A stretch of DNA of 62,728 nucleotides, from NCBI GenBank assembly GCA_002405995.1, contig DHMW01000122.1:21791-84518 (forward strand), written 5' to 3'. A program made the translations under genes and the position numbers. This DNA comes from Oscillospiraceae bacterium UBA4632 (GTDB lineage: Bacteria > Bacillota > Clostridia > Oscillospirales > Oscillospiraceae). The notes below the pieces were generated by a model that was given only the letters and a program-made list of their open reading frames with translations, searched no databases and had not been told where the DNA came from. Below are positions 23,318-32,232 of the stretch, one piece after another (positions within the stretch are counted from its first letter, which is position 1; each line of letters opens with the position of its first letter).

Positions 23318-23878
23318 ATGGCTGAACAGGTGGAGAAGCTCTCCGACGAAACCGAGGTCAGCACCACGGAACTGGCCACAGTGCTGGGCGTGACAGCCCG
23401 GCGGGTGCAGCAGATGGCGCAGGACGGAACGCTGCCGACCGTGCGCAAGGGGCGCTTCCTGCTGGCTGAATCCGTTCAGCGATATATCAAGTTTCTTTCT
23501 GCCGAGCCGCTGGATGAGGAGGACCGGAAGCTCGAAAAGGCCCGCCGCGTGGCTGACGCGACCATCAAGACCTCCAAGGCGACGATCGCCAAGCTGGAAG
23601 CGGAGGAGCTGAAAGGATCGATGCACCGCGCAGAGGACGTCGCGGCCATGACAGAGGATTTGGTCTACACCATCCGCGGCGCGCTGAACGCCTTGCCCGG
23701 ACGGCTGGCCGTGGATACCGCGGCTGCGGCCACTCCGGCAGAAGCGTCCGAGGTCATCCGCAAAGAGGTCGGGAAGGTTATGCGCGAGCTGGCCGCCTAT
23801 CACTATGACCCCAAGAAGTATGAGGAGCGCGTGAGAGAGCGGCGCGACTGGTCGGAGCGTGACGCCGATGGCGAATAA
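23318..23878 (+). CDS. terS: Terminase small subunit (Nu1-like)
   Basis: 186 residues. An N-terminal winged HTH (STTELATVLGVTARRVQQMAQDGTLPTVRKGRFLLAESVQRYIKFL) like lambda gpNu1 recognises phage DNA for packaging. The remainder is helical and would mediate oligomerisation and contact with TerL. GAAAGGAG upstream of ATG 23318; the large subunit starts inside its 3' end. Confidence 0.88.
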   Translation: MAEQVEKLSDETEVSTTELATVLGVTARRVQQMAQDGTLPTVRKGRFLLAESVQRYIKFLSAEPLDEEDRKLEKARRVADATIKTSKATIAKLEAEELKGSMHRAEDVAAMTEDLVYTIRGALNALPGRLAVDTAAAATPAEASEVIRKEVGKVMRELAAYHYDPKKYEERVRERRDWSERDADGE

Positions 23879-25805
23879 CCGCGCAATCGCAATCGCGCGG
23901 CTGAACAAGGTCGTTGCAAAGGCGATGGCCGGAATGCTGCCGCCGGATGACCTGACCGTGACGGAATGGGCGGAGAAGAACCGCCGCCTGTCCGCCGAGA
24001 GCGCCGCCGAGCCCGGCCCATGGCGTACCGAGCGCACCCCTTATCTGCGCGAGCCGATGAACGCATGGACAGACCCAAAGGTGCGGCACATCGTTGTGGT
24101 GGCCGCGTCGCAGGTCGGCAAGTCCGAATTCCTGAACAACTGCATCGGCTACGTCATCGACCAGGACCCCGGCTCCATCCTTTTTGTGCATCCCACGACC
24201 ATTGACGCCAAGGAGTATTCCAAGCTCCGTATCGCGCCGATGATTCGCGACTGCCCCACGCTGCGCGCCAAGGTGGCCGAGGTCAAAAGCCGCGACAGCG
24301 GCAACACCATCCTGCAAAAGACCTACCCCGGCGGAATCCTTACGATGTGCGGCTCCACCGAGGCCCACGCCCTTGCGTCCAAGCCCATTCGCTATGTACT
24401 GGGCGACGAGCGCGACCGCTGGGCCACGAGCGCCGGCAACGAGGGCGACCCGTGGGGGCTGGCTATGGCGCGCCAGACCACCTTCTATAACGCGAAGTCC
24501 GGCGAGGTATCGACCCCGACGGTCAAGAACGCCAGCGCCATTGAAGCGTCCTTTTCGACCGGCACGATGGAGCGCTGGAAATCCTGCTGCCCGCACTGCG
24601 GCAAATACCACGAGATCAACTGGACGGATATCCGCTTTGACTACGACGAGAACCTTATCGCCGGTCACAAGACCTACAAGGTGCGGAATATCTATTACGT
24701 CTGCCCCAGCTGCGCGTGCGTGTCAACCGAATTGCAGATGAAGCGCGCACCGGCGCGCTGGGAAGCCGCGAACCCTGATGCCTATGAGCAGGGGACGCGG
24801 TCTTTTTGGCTCAATGCCTTTGTCAGCCAGTGGGCGACGTGGGAATCCATTATTCTCAAATACCTGAACGCCATCGGCAATACGAAAAAGATGCAGGTCG
24901 TCTATAACACCTGCTTCGGGCTGCTCTGGGAAGATCGCGGCGATTTGCAGGACGAAGACAGTTTGATGGCGCGGCGCGAGGAATACCCCGCCGAGCTGCC
25001 GGAGGGAACGCTGGTGCTGACTGCTGGCGTCGATACACAGGATGACCGCATGGAGTATGAGATCGTAGGCCACGGCAATTTCGGCGAGACATGGGGCATC
25101 GAAAAGGGCATTATCATGGGCCGCCCAGATGATGACGCCACATGGGACAAGCTGGACGATATAGTTTTCGACCGTGTGCTCCACTTTGAAAACGGTGTCG
25201 GTCTGAAAATGTCCATGTCCTTTGTCGATGAGGGCGGTCATTTTACGCAGGATGTGCGTATGCGCTGCCGCCAGCGCATCGGCAAGCATGTTTTCTGCAT
25301 TAAGGGCATACCGGGGCCTGACCGCCCCTATACCGCCCCGCCAAAGCAGATGAAGATTGTGGTGAATCAGGTAATTGTCGGCTACTGCTGGCAATACCAA
25401 ATCGGTGTCGATTCCGGAAAGCAAATCATTATGGATAATCTGGCCGTGCAGACGCCCGGCCAGAAATATTGTCATTTTCCCCTCCGTGACGATTACGGCA
25501 GCGCCTATTTCGCGGGGCTGCTATCGGAGCGGCTGGTATACAAGACCAACAAGCGGCAGCCGTGGGTGTGGGAGAAAATCCCCGGCCACGAGCGCAACGA
25601 GGCGCTGGACTGCCGCAACTACGCAATGGCGGCGTTTAAGGCGCTCCCGAAAGACCTTGATAAGATCGCAAGGATGCTCAAGGAAGCGGCTGCTGCGCGC
25701 GGCACAGGCGGCGTTGCAACAGCGCCGAGCGCCCCTTCCGAACCGGCCAGGCAACCGGCGCGGAGGAAAGCTCCGGCGCTGGAACGATATTACGACAATT
25801 GGTGA
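23868..25805 (+). CDS. terL: Terminase large subunit, GpA family
   Basis: 645 residues. GpA-type signature LTVTEWAEKNRRLS...EPGPWRTERTPYLREPM, then the ATPase Walker A-like ASQVGKSE at about 80-87. Downstream there is a zinc-ribbon-like CCPHCGK and the nuclease segment with VDTQDDRMEYEIVGHG. It powers DNA translocation into proheads and cuts concatemers, presumably at cos sites as in lambda. No cos site could be located by eye. Confidence 0.95.
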   Translation: MANNRAIAIARLNKVVAKAMAGMLPPDDLTVTEWAEKNRRLSAESAAEPGPWRTERTPYLREPMNAWTDPKVRHIVVVAASQVGKSEFLNNCIGYVIDQDPGSILFVHPTTIDAKEYSKLRIAPMIRDCPTLRAKVAEVKSRDSGNTILQKTYPGGILTMCGSTEAHALASKPIRYVLGDERDRWATSAGNEGDPWGLAMARQTTFYNAKSGEVSTPTVKNASAIEASFSTGTMERWKSCCPHCGKYHEINWTDIRFDYDENLIAGHKTYKVRNIYYVCPSCACVSTELQMKRAPARWEAANPDAYEQGTRSFWLNAFVSQWATWESIILKYLNAIGNTKKMQVVYNTCFGLLWEDRGDLQDEDSLMARREEYPAELPEGTLVLTAGVDTQDDRMEYEIVGHGNFGETWGIEKGIIMGRPDDDATWDKLDDIVFDRVLHFENGVGLKMSMSFVDEGGHFTQDVRMRCRQRIGKHVFCIKGIPGPDRPYTAPPKQMKIVVNQVIVGYCWQYQIGVDSGKQIIMDNLAVQTPGQKYCHFPLRDDYGSAYFAGLLSERLVYKTNKRQPWVWEKIPGHERNEALDCRNYAMAAFKALPKDLDKIARMLKEAAAARGTGGVATAPSAPSEPARQPARRKAPALERYYDNW

Positions 25806-25815
25806 GGTGAACCAC

Positions 25816-26073
25816 ATGGCAGATGCAGTTGAGCTGCGCGCGCGGTTGGACTTCCGGCAGCGGGCGCTTACCCGGCTGAGAGACGCTTATATCAAGCTGA
25901 TCGAGGGCGGCGTGAAAAGCTACATGATCGACGACCGGCAGCTCACAAAATTTGACCTCCCCGCGCTGAAAAAGGAAATTGAAGCGCTGGAGGACGAAAT
26001 CGATGAGCTGGAAGCGGCGCTGGCGAACACCCGCCCGCGCAAGGCATTCGGCGTGATTCCCCGCGACTGGTGA
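25816..26073 (+). CDS. gpW-like head-tail joining protein
   Basis: 85 residues, small helical protein (MADAVELRARLDFRQRALTRLRDAYIKLIEGGVKSYMI... ALKKEIEALEDEIDELEAAL). It is in the position of lambda gpW between terL and portal, and matches the DUF6148/gpW style of small head-completion proteins. Confidence 0.75.
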   Translation: MADAVELRARLDFRQRALTRLRDAYIKLIEGGVKSYMIDDRQLTKFDLPALKKEIEALEDEIDELEAALANTRPRKAFGVIPRDW

Positions 26074-26299
26074 CCTTTTTCGTGAGGTCACGAAAATGAT
26101 ACCGGCAAATCGCCCGAAAGGGCTTTTGCACCGCGCCGCCCGGCGGAATTTGCTCCTTTCGCTGCCGGGCAGCGCGGTTATAACCGCATCACGCGTGCGC
26201 TTTTTCCGCAAAAATGCACGCGTGCAATAGCAACACAGCAGGAATGCGCAACCGTGCGTTCCTGCTGTGTTTATTTTCACCCCATAGGAGGCGAAACGC
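26074..26299 (+). promoter_or_regulatory. Hairpin cluster in the gap between gpW-like and portal genes
   Basis: A 226-base gap without a gene holds four inverted repeats. GCCC/GGGC with GAAA loop is at 26112-26123. A 14-bp interrupted stem is at 26130-26144 with 26164-26178. ACGCGTGC pairs with GCACGCGT (26191-26198, 26216-26223). An 18-bp stem at 26232-26249 with 26254-26271 is followed by TTATTTTC. The last is a strong terminator/attenuator. Such density inside a structural operon suggests control of portal expression or RNA processing. Confidence 0.65.
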
Positions 26300-27925
26300 A
26301 TGAGCAAAAAGAAGAACGCCCGGCGCGGCGGCGTGCAGGCCAGAGGGTACAGCGAAGCCGGGGCCAGTATGACGCGGCGAGCGCTCAAGGGCTTTATCCC
26401 CGACAGCGGCTCGCCCAATGAGGATATCAACCGCAACGGAATGACGCTCCGTCAGCGGTCGAGGATGCTGTATATGGCCGCGCCGGTAGCGACTTCGGCC
26501 ATCAATACCAACCGCACCAAAATCGTCGGCACTGGGCTGACGCTGAAATCGACCATCGACCGTGACCTGCTGGGCCTGTCGCCGGAAGCGGCAAAGGCGT
26601 GGCAGCGGAAAGCGGAAGCGGAATTTGCGCTGTGGGCGAACAAGGCGCAGAACTGCGACGCACTCGGTCTGAACAATTTCGCAGGCTTGCAGCAGCTGGC
26701 CTTGAAGTCGTGGCTGCTCTCCGGCGACGTATTCCCGCTTGTGAAGCATTACACCCCCACGCCGCTGAATCCCTATTCCCTGCGCATCCACCTGATCGAA
26801 GCCGACCGTGTGAGCACGCCGGATGAATTCGGCGGATATTCCATGCTGCGCCTGACTGACGGGAAGATCCCCGCCGGAAAGCCGGGCGCGGGCCACAAGG
26901 TCTATGACGGCGTGGAGGTGGACAGTGACGGCCGCGTGGTGGCCTATCACGTCTGCAACAGCTATCCGCAGGCTGACGCGCTGGAAGAAAAGCGCGAATG
27001 GACGCGCGTTCTTGCCTACGGCGAGCGCACCGGCCTGCCGAATATCCTGCACATCATGGACAGCGAGCGCCCCGACCAGTACCGCGGCGTTCCGTATCTG
27101 GCGCAGGTCATTGAGCCGCTTTTACAGCTCCGGCGCTACACGGAAGCTGAGCTGATGGCCGCACTGGTGCAGAGCTTTTTCACGGCGTGGATCGAGACGG
27201 AAACCGACCCGTCGCAGATTCCCGTGAACGAGGTCGGCGGCAGCAACATCGACGGCGTACCGGACGCGAACCCCGGCGAGTTTGCCAGCGGTGAGAACGA
27301 GTATCAGATGGGGCCAGGCACGGTGACGCACCTTGCCCCCGGCGAAAAGGTGCAGTTCGGCAATCCGAACGTGCCGACGGCGGGCTTTGAAACCTTCGTC
27401 AAGACCATCTGCCGCATCGTCGGCTCGGCGCTGGAACTGCCCTATGACGTGCTGATCAAGGAGTTCAACAGCTCCTATTCCGCCAGCCGCGGCGCGCTGC
27501 TGGAAGCGTGGGAAGCGTTCAAAATGCGCCGCGTGTGGTTTGTGGACGGCTTCTGTCAGCCGATATATGAAATCTGGCTGGCCGAGGCGGTTGCCCGCGG
27601 GCGCATCAAGGCCCCCGGCTTTTTCGACGACCCGCTGCTGCGCGCTGCGTGGAGCGGGGCGCGGTGGATCGGCCCCGTACAGGGGCAGCTTGACCCCAAG
27701 AAGGAAGCCGAGGCCGCGATCATGCTGACCAACTGCGGCATCAAGACCCACGAGCAGATCACCCGCGAGCTGGGCGGCGGCGACTGGCAGGAGAACGTGG
27801 AGCAGCTGAAAGCTGAAAACGAACTGCTTGCCGCGGCCGGAAGCCCGACGCATCAGGCCCTCCCGCCCGACGATGACGGCGGGGATGATGGCGAGGACGG
27901 CGGTGACGGCGATGAGAACAACTAA
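26300..27925 (+). CDS. Portal protein, lambda family
   Basis: 541 residues. Basic N-terminus, then MTRRALKGFIPDSGSPNEDINRNGMTLRQRSRMLYMAAPVATSAINTNRTKIVGTGL, the typical lambda-type portal opening. The middle has the LPYDVLIKEFNSSYSASRGALLEAWEAFKMRR segment that defines the family, and the C-terminus is acidic. It forms the dodecameric vertex ring through which DNA enters and leaves. GGAGG precedes ATG 26300. Confidence 0.95.
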   Translation: MSKKKNARRGGVQARGYSEAGASMTRRALKGFIPDSGSPNEDINRNGMTLRQRSRMLYMAAPVATSAINTNRTKIVGTGLTLKSTIDRDLLGLSPEAAKAWQRKAEAEFALWANKAQNCDALGLNNFAGLQQLALKSWLLSGDVFPLVKHYTPTPLNPYSLRIHLIEADRVSTPDEFGGYSMLRLTDGKIPAGKPGAGHKVYDGVEVDSDGRVVAYHVCNSYPQADALEEKREWTRVLAYGERTGLPNILHIMDSERPDQYRGVPYLAQVIEPLLQLRRYTEAELMAALVQSFFTAWIETETDPSQIPVNEVGGSNIDGVPDANPGEFASGENEYQMGPGTVTHLAPGEKVQFGNPNVPTAGFETFVKTICRIVGSALELPYDVLIKEFNSSYSASRGALLEAWEAFKMRRVWFVDGFCQPIYEIWLAEAVARGRIKAPGFFDDPLLRAAWSGARWIGPVQGQLDPKKEAEAAIMLTNCGIKTHEQITRELGGGDWQENVEQLKAENELLAAAGSPTHQALPPDDDGGDDGEDGGDGDENN

Positions 27926-28121
27926 CTATGAGCACCTGCTTGAGCTGGGCGTGTGGAAGATGGCAAACGCCATATGGAACTACCTGTGCGACAGCTGCGC
28001 CTACTGCCCGCGCAGCCGCGAGCGCCGATGCAACGACGATTGCCGCGCGGGCATCCGCGAATGGCTGAACGCCCCATACATCCCATCAAGTGATATCTGG
28101 AAAGAGAGGAATCGAACGTGA
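27912..28121 (+). CDS. Small Cys-rich protein between portal and protease genes
   Basis: 69 residues, start inside the portal gene's end. It has CDSCAYCPRSRERRCNDDC, a compact zinc-binding pattern, followed by IREWLNAPY. Frame and overlaps with both neighbours (its stop overlaps the protease start) suggest it is real. No family recognised. Confidence 0.55.
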   Translation: MRTTNYEHLLELGVWKMANAIWNYLCDSCAYCPRSRERRCNDDCRAGIREWLNAPYIPSSDIWKERNRT

Positions 28122-29329
28122 AAGGCATCAACATCAAGAGAAACTGCTATGCCCTGTCCAGCTCCGACGGCGTTTCTGCCGAAGTGCAGATGTACGGCGA
28201 CGTCGTGGAGACGTGGCCGACGGACTGGTGGACGGGCGAAAAGCTGGAGGGCAACTACATTGCGCAGGACGAATTTCTGCGCGATCTGGACGCGATCAAG
28301 GGCTGCAAGGATGCAACCATCCGCCTGAACAGCTACGGCGGCGATGCGGTGGTCGGCATCGTAATCCACAACCGGCTCCGTGAGCTGGCTGCGGCCGGCA
28401 TGAAGCTTACCTGCATTGTGGACGGCGTGGCCATGAGCGCCGGCAGCGTCATCATGTGCGCCTGCGATACGGTCAAGGTGAATCCGTCCTCCCTTGTGAT
28501 GATCCACAAGGGCTGGTCGTTCCTTTACGGCGGCTACAACGCCGACGATATGCGAAAGGCCGCCGAGGGCATGGACAGCTACGACAAGGCGATGGTGAGC
28601 ATCTACAAGCGCAAAAGCGGCATGAGCGATACGGTCATCAGTCACATGATGAGCGACGAAACCTATATGACCGGCCGCGAAGCCGTGGAAAAGGGCTTTG
28701 CCGATGAAGTCATTGAGGACGCTGAGCCGCTGGACATCGCCGCCAGCGCGGACGGCCGCTGCCTGTTCGTGCGCGGCCGCAAGATGCACCTCTGCCCCGG
28801 CATGGTGCTGCCGGACAATATCCCCACGGTCACACCCGGCGCGGAAGCGTCGGCTGCGATAAATCAGCCTGTGGTCACAGGCGGTGATAAAGGAGGAAAT
28901 AACTCTATGACCAAGGAAGAACTCCGGGCAAAGTACCCGGAACTGGTTGCCGAGGTGGAAGCGGACGCACGCGCGGCCGTCGATACCAACGCCGCCGTCA
29001 CCGAAGCGGTGCAGGCTGAGGAGCGCCGTATGCAGGAGATCGACGAGGTGTCCGCTCTGTTTTCGGACGAGCTGGTGCAGGAAGCCAAGTACGGTGACAA
29101 GAAGTGTACCGCGCAGGAGCTTGCCTACCGTGCCGCGCAGAAAGCGGCCAAACAGGGCAGCAAATTCCTTGCCGACGCGGATGGCGACGCCAAGGACAGC
29201 GGCGCGTCCGGTGTGCCTGCCGCCCCCGGCGCCGATGACGGCAAGGACGGCGAGGACGACAAGGACGACATCGAAGCGCAGGCCAAGGCTGCGGTCGCAG
29301 CCTTCCTGAAGCGGAAGGAGGGCAAGTAA
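28118..29329 (+). CDS. ClpP-type (S14) prohead protease with C-terminal scaffold region
   Basis: 403 residues from GTG 28118. Residues 20-210 are a ClpP/crotonase-fold protease with catalytic Ser107 in GVAMSAGSVI and His130 in MIHKG; it processes the prohead during maturation. From about residue 260 on the protein becomes helical, Ala/Glu-rich and acidic, like an assembly scaffold. An internal start with a strong ribosome binding site produces that part separately (28907-29329), as in lambda C/Nu3. Confidence 0.9.
   Translation: MKGINIKRNCYALSSSDGVSAEVQMYGDVVETWPTDWWTGEKLEGNYIAQDEFLRDLDAIKGCKDATIRLNSYGGDAVVGIVIHNRLRELAAAGMKLTCIVDGVAMSAGSVIMCACDTVKVNPSSLVMIHKGWSFLYGGYNADDMRKAAEGMDSYDKAMVSIYKRKSGMSDTVISHMMSDETYMTGREAVEKGFADEVIEDAEPLDIAASADGRCLFVRGRKMHLCPGMVLPDNIPTVTPGAEASAAINQPVVTGGDKGGNNSMTKEELRAKYPELVAEVEADARAAVDTNAAVTEAVQAEERRMQEIDEVSALFSDELVQEAKYGDKKCTAQELAYRAAQKAAKQGSKFLADADGDAKDSGASGVPAAPGADDGKDGEDDKDDIEAQAKAAVAAFLKRKEGK
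28907..29329 (+). CDS. Nested capsid scaffold protein (internal start in protease gene)
   Basis: In-frame ATG at 28907 preceded by AAAGGAGGAAATAACTCT, much stronger than a chance site. The 140-residue product (MTKEELRAKYPELVAEVEADARAAVD...) is helical, acidic and rich in Ala, as scaffolds are. The arrangement copies lambda gpNu3 inside gene C. The scaffold role is inferred from position and composition. Confidence 0.7.
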   Translation: MTKEELRAKYPELVAEVEADARAAVDTNAAVTEAVQAEERRMQEIDEVSALFSDELVQEAKYGDKKCTAQELAYRAAQKAAKQGSKFLADADGDAKDSGASGVPAAPGADDGKDGEDDKDDIEAQAKAAVAAFLKRKEGK

Positions 29330-29332
29330 GCC

Positions 29333-29752
29333 ATGAACAAGAATCTCGTAAGACCTATTGGCAGCTGCACGGTGGACAACCTGATCGCCAAGCTGACCCC
29401 CGCAGCAGAAACCTTCGGCGTCACGATCCGCAAGGAGGGCAGCGCCGAGACGACCTATAAGCGCGGCACGATCCTCGCCATGTCCAGCCGCGACGGTAAG
29501 TGCGTCATTCTCGGCACGACCGCGCAGGCTGCCGTGACCGGCGACAACCCCGTGGCCGCCGAGGAGCTGACCCCGCACTGCATCCTTGCGGACGATGTGA
29601 CCGTCGGCAAGACTGCCGACGCAGTGGCCGTCGCGTACCGCTGTGGCAATTTCAACCGCGCCGCCGTCGCCGTCAAGTCCGGCTACACCCTGAGTGCTGC
29701 CGATGAGGACGCCATGCGCAAGTATGACATCATCCTCACCGACATGATGTAA
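29333..29752 (+). CDS. Head decoration protein (lambda gpD-like)
   Basis: 139 residues (ETTYKRGTILAMSSRDGKCVILG ... CGNFNRAAVAVKSGYTLSAADEDAMRKYDIILTDM). The KRGTIL...CGxFNR..V pattern is that of head decoration proteins that trimerise on the expanded capsid. It directly precedes the major capsid gene. Confidence 0.85.
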   Translation: MNKNLVRPIGSCTVDNLIAKLTPAAETFGVTIRKEGSAETTYKRGTILAMSSRDGKCVILGTTAQAAVTGDNPVAAEELTPHCILADDVTVGKTADAVAVAYRCGNFNRAAVAVKSGYTLSAADEDAMRKYDIILTDMM

Positions 29753-29763
29753 GGAGGAACTTT

Positions 29764-30849
29764 ATGGACATTTACAGCACCTATTTCATGCTCGCAGCGG
29801 TGCGCGAAATCCCGCTGGAGCAGTCTTTCTTCAAGACCCGCTACTTCCCCACGGATGACGCAATGGACGTCTTCGGCACCTCCCGCGTCCTTGCGGACTA
29901 CAAGGAGGAAAAGCAGAAGCGCGCGCCCTTCGTGCTGCCGCGCATCGGCTCCATCCCCGGCACTCGTGACGGTTATAGTACGGCGGAGCTTGAGCCTGCC
30001 AACATCGCCGTGGCAATGCCCCTGACGCTGGACCAGCTGCAGAGCCGCGGCTTCGGCGAATCGCTGCTCTCTACGGCTACCCCCGCAGAGCGCGAACGCC
30101 ACTTCCTCGTGCATGACCTCGCGGAGCTGTCTGCCCGTATCTCCCGCAGCGAGGAGCTGCTGGCGGTGCAGACCATCCTGAACAACGGCACGACCATGCG
30201 TCACCGCACCGACCGCGCGGATGTCTACGAGGACATCGGCGTGCAGTTCTACGACGGCACGAACAACCCCGCGCTGTTCACTCCGTCCGCGACGTGGGCG
30301 CACAGCACCTATTCCAACGGTATCTGGACGCCCGGCAACTGGTACGACGACATCTGCACCATGATCCACCAGCTGACCCAGAGCGGCCGCCCCGTGCGCG
30401 AAATCCTCGTGGCGCAGGATGTGGGCGACTTCCTCATGGAGGACGGCTGGGTGCTCGCCATGCTGGATAACCGCCGCGTGGAGCTTGGCCGCATCGACCC
30501 GTCTGAGCTGACCGAGTTCGTCTATCAGATCGGCTCGTTCAACTTCAAGGGCCGTGTGCTTCCCATTCTCGTTTCCGACGGCACCTATGAGGACGAGAAC
30601 GGCCGAGACACTGCCTATGTGCCTGCCGGTACGGTCATCGCCATTGCGCCCAACGTTGGCCGTGGCCTGTACGGCGCCGTGACGCAGATGGAGAACGACG
30701 GCCATTTCCACACCTACGCCAATAAGCGCGTTCCGCAGCACATCTACACCATCCGTCCGCCCGCCCGCGAGACGCAGCTTTCCTGCCGCCCGCTGTTCGT
30801 CCCCAACCGCATCAACCCGTGGCGCGTGGCGAAGAACGTCCTCGGCTGA
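29764..30849 (+). CDS. Major capsid protein (phage major capsid E family)
   Basis: 361 residues. The N-terminus IYSTYFMLAAVREIPLEQSFFKTRYFPT and the segments VLADYKEEKQKRAPFVLPRIG and FVYQIGSFNFKGRVLPILV fit the lambda gpE family of HK97-fold capsid proteins, which form the icosahedral shell. GGAGGAAC ribosome binding site. No N-terminal delta domain is present, in line with a separate scaffold. Confidence 0.92.
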   Translation: MDIYSTYFMLAAVREIPLEQSFFKTRYFPTDDAMDVFGTSRVLADYKEEKQKRAPFVLPRIGSIPGTRDGYSTAELEPANIAVAMPLTLDQLQSRGFGESLLSTATPAERERHFLVHDLAELSARISRSEELLAVQTILNNGTTMRHRTDRADVYEDIGVQFYDGTNNPALFTPSATWAHSTYSNGIWTPGNWYDDICTMIHQLTQSGRPVREILVAQDVGDFLMEDGWVLAMLDNRRVELGRIDPSELTEFVYQIGSFNFKGRVLPILVSDGTYEDENGRDTAYVPAGTVIAIAPNVGRGLYGAVTQMENDGHFHTYANKRVPQHIYTIRPPARETQLSCRPLFVPNRINPWRVAKNVLG

Positions 30850-30863
30850 GAAAGGAGCGGAAC

Positions 30864-31289
30864 ATGATCAGAATGATTTCCGGCTCCACTCGCATCGGCA
30901 AGCGCACCTACACTCCCGTTGACGGCTGCTTTGAAGCCGCTCCGGAGGTGGAGGAACGCCTTGTCGCGCAGAAGGTTGCCGTCTTTGTGCCGGAGAGGCA
31001 CGCGGAGGGCGTTGCAACGCCGCCTGCGGGCTCGGACGAGAATCAGGCGGGCGACGACACTGCCGCGCTCAACAACGCCGCAGAGGGCGAGGAAACGGGC
31101 CATCTTGACCTCGAACAGCTCTCGACGCTGACCTGTGACAAGCTCCGCGCTCTGGCCGAGGACATGGGCATCAGCACCGGCAAGCTCAAGACCAAGGCGC
31201 AGCTCATTGACGCCATCACCGCCGCCGAGGTCACCCCCGGCGACGGCGACATGCCGCCCGTTCTTTCGGCGGAGGCCCCTGTGGAATGA
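30864..31289 (+). CDS. Head protein with C-terminal SAP/HeH-like motif
   Basis: 141 residues. An N-terminal small domain (ISGSTRIGKRTYTPVDGCFEAAPEVEERLVAQKVAVFV) is followed by an acidic linker and a C-terminal helix-extended-helix motif (LSTLTCDKLRALAEDMGISTGKLKTKAQLIDAI), typical of Rho-N/SAP/HeH domains in phage head-tail proteins. Probably a minor head or head-tail connector component. Confidence 0.72.
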   Translation: MIRMISGSTRIGKRTYTPVDGCFEAAPEVEERLVAQKVAVFVPERHAEGVATPPAGSDENQAGDDTAALNNAAEGEETGHLDLEQLSTLTCDKLRALAEDMGISTGKLKTKAQLIDAITAAEVTPGDGDMPPVLSAEAPVE

Positions 31290-31660
31290 GCGCGTTCAAG
31301 GACATGGTTGCCGCGGATAACCTTGCGGTATTTCTCAACGACGGCGAGTTTGCCGACCGGCGCACCGTGCGCTACGACGGCGCGGTGTATGCGGACATCC
31401 CCATCGTGCTGTCCGGCATCAAGCAGAGCGAGCGCCCCGTCATGGTGAGCAGCGGCGACCATGGCCAGGGGCTTTATCTGGCGTCGGCTGTGCTGCACTG
31501 CGCGCTGTCCGACCTCGGCGGCAACCAGCCGGAAAAGGGTATGCGCATCCAGATCAACGACGAGGAGGGCAGCGGTGGATTCTACCGTGAGTTCTATGTT
31601 GCCGCGTCTGTCTGCGAAATGGGGATGCTGCGGGTGGAATTGGAGGCGATTGACGAATGA
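31286..31660 (+). CDS. Head-tail connector protein
   Basis: 124 residues, beta-rich (LAVFLNDGEFADRRTVRYDGAVYADIPIVLSG), matching the gpFII/ATP-binding-sugar-transporter-like connector family in look and position. Four-base overlaps with both neighbours. Confidence 0.65.
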   Translation: MSAFKDMVAADNLAVFLNDGEFADRRTVRYDGAVYADIPIVLSGIKQSERPVMVSSGDHGQGLYLASAVLHCALSDLGGNQPEKGMRIQINDEEGSGGFYREFYVAASVCEMGMLRVELEAIDE

Positions 31661-32229
31661 GCACTGTCCGTATCAGCGAAGCAAACGCCAATACCGTCGA
31701 GCGCGCCAATAAGCTCCTTGCCGGTATTCCAGGCGGCATCTATAAGGCGTCCTATGCGGCGCTGCGCCGCGCGGGAGACCAGGCGAAAACCAAGGCCGGA
31801 CAGTTCGCCGCCGCTGAGTACACCATCAACAAGGGAGACTTCATGCGTAATGTCACCAGCAAAACCAGTATCACCGGCGACGCTGGCGGCGTGGCAAGCC
31901 TACGCATCATGTACGCGGGGAACGTGCTGCCGCTGCTGACATTCCGGACGCGGTATTCGCGCGCTGGCCGTCTGCAAACGCAGGTGATGCGCTCCGGCGG
32001 AACGGCTGTGCTGGAACATGCCTTTGCCGGGCGGGTATTCGGCCCGACGGCGGTATTTGAGCGCGTCGGCAAGGACCGGTTCCCCGTGCAGCAGCTGTTC
32101 GGCCCATCTACTGCCCACATGATGCGCAACGAGCACGTCATAGAGCAGATGGACGAGACGATTCAGGACGCATTCGGGCAGCGCATGGAGCACGAGATCA
32201 CGCGCCTGCTCAACGGCTGGGGAGGGTAA
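31657..32229 (+). CDS. Minor tail protein Z-like (tail completion)
   Basis: 190 residues. KASYAALRRAGDQAKTKAGQFAAAEYTINKGDFMRNVTSKTS is typical of the lambda gpZ/HK97 gp10-like tail completion family. It would link the tail tube to the head. Position before a gpU-like gene fits. Confidence 0.8.
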   Translation: MSTVRISEANANTVERANKLLAGIPGGIYKASYAALRRAGDQAKTKAGQFAAAEYTINKGDFMRNVTSKTSITGDAGGVASLRIMYAGNVLPLLTFRTRYSRAGRLQTQVMRSGGTAVLEHAFAGRVFGPTAVFERVGKDRFPVQQLFGPSTAHMMRNEHVIEQMDETIQDAFGQRMEHEITRLLNGWGG

Positions 32230-32232
32230 CGG

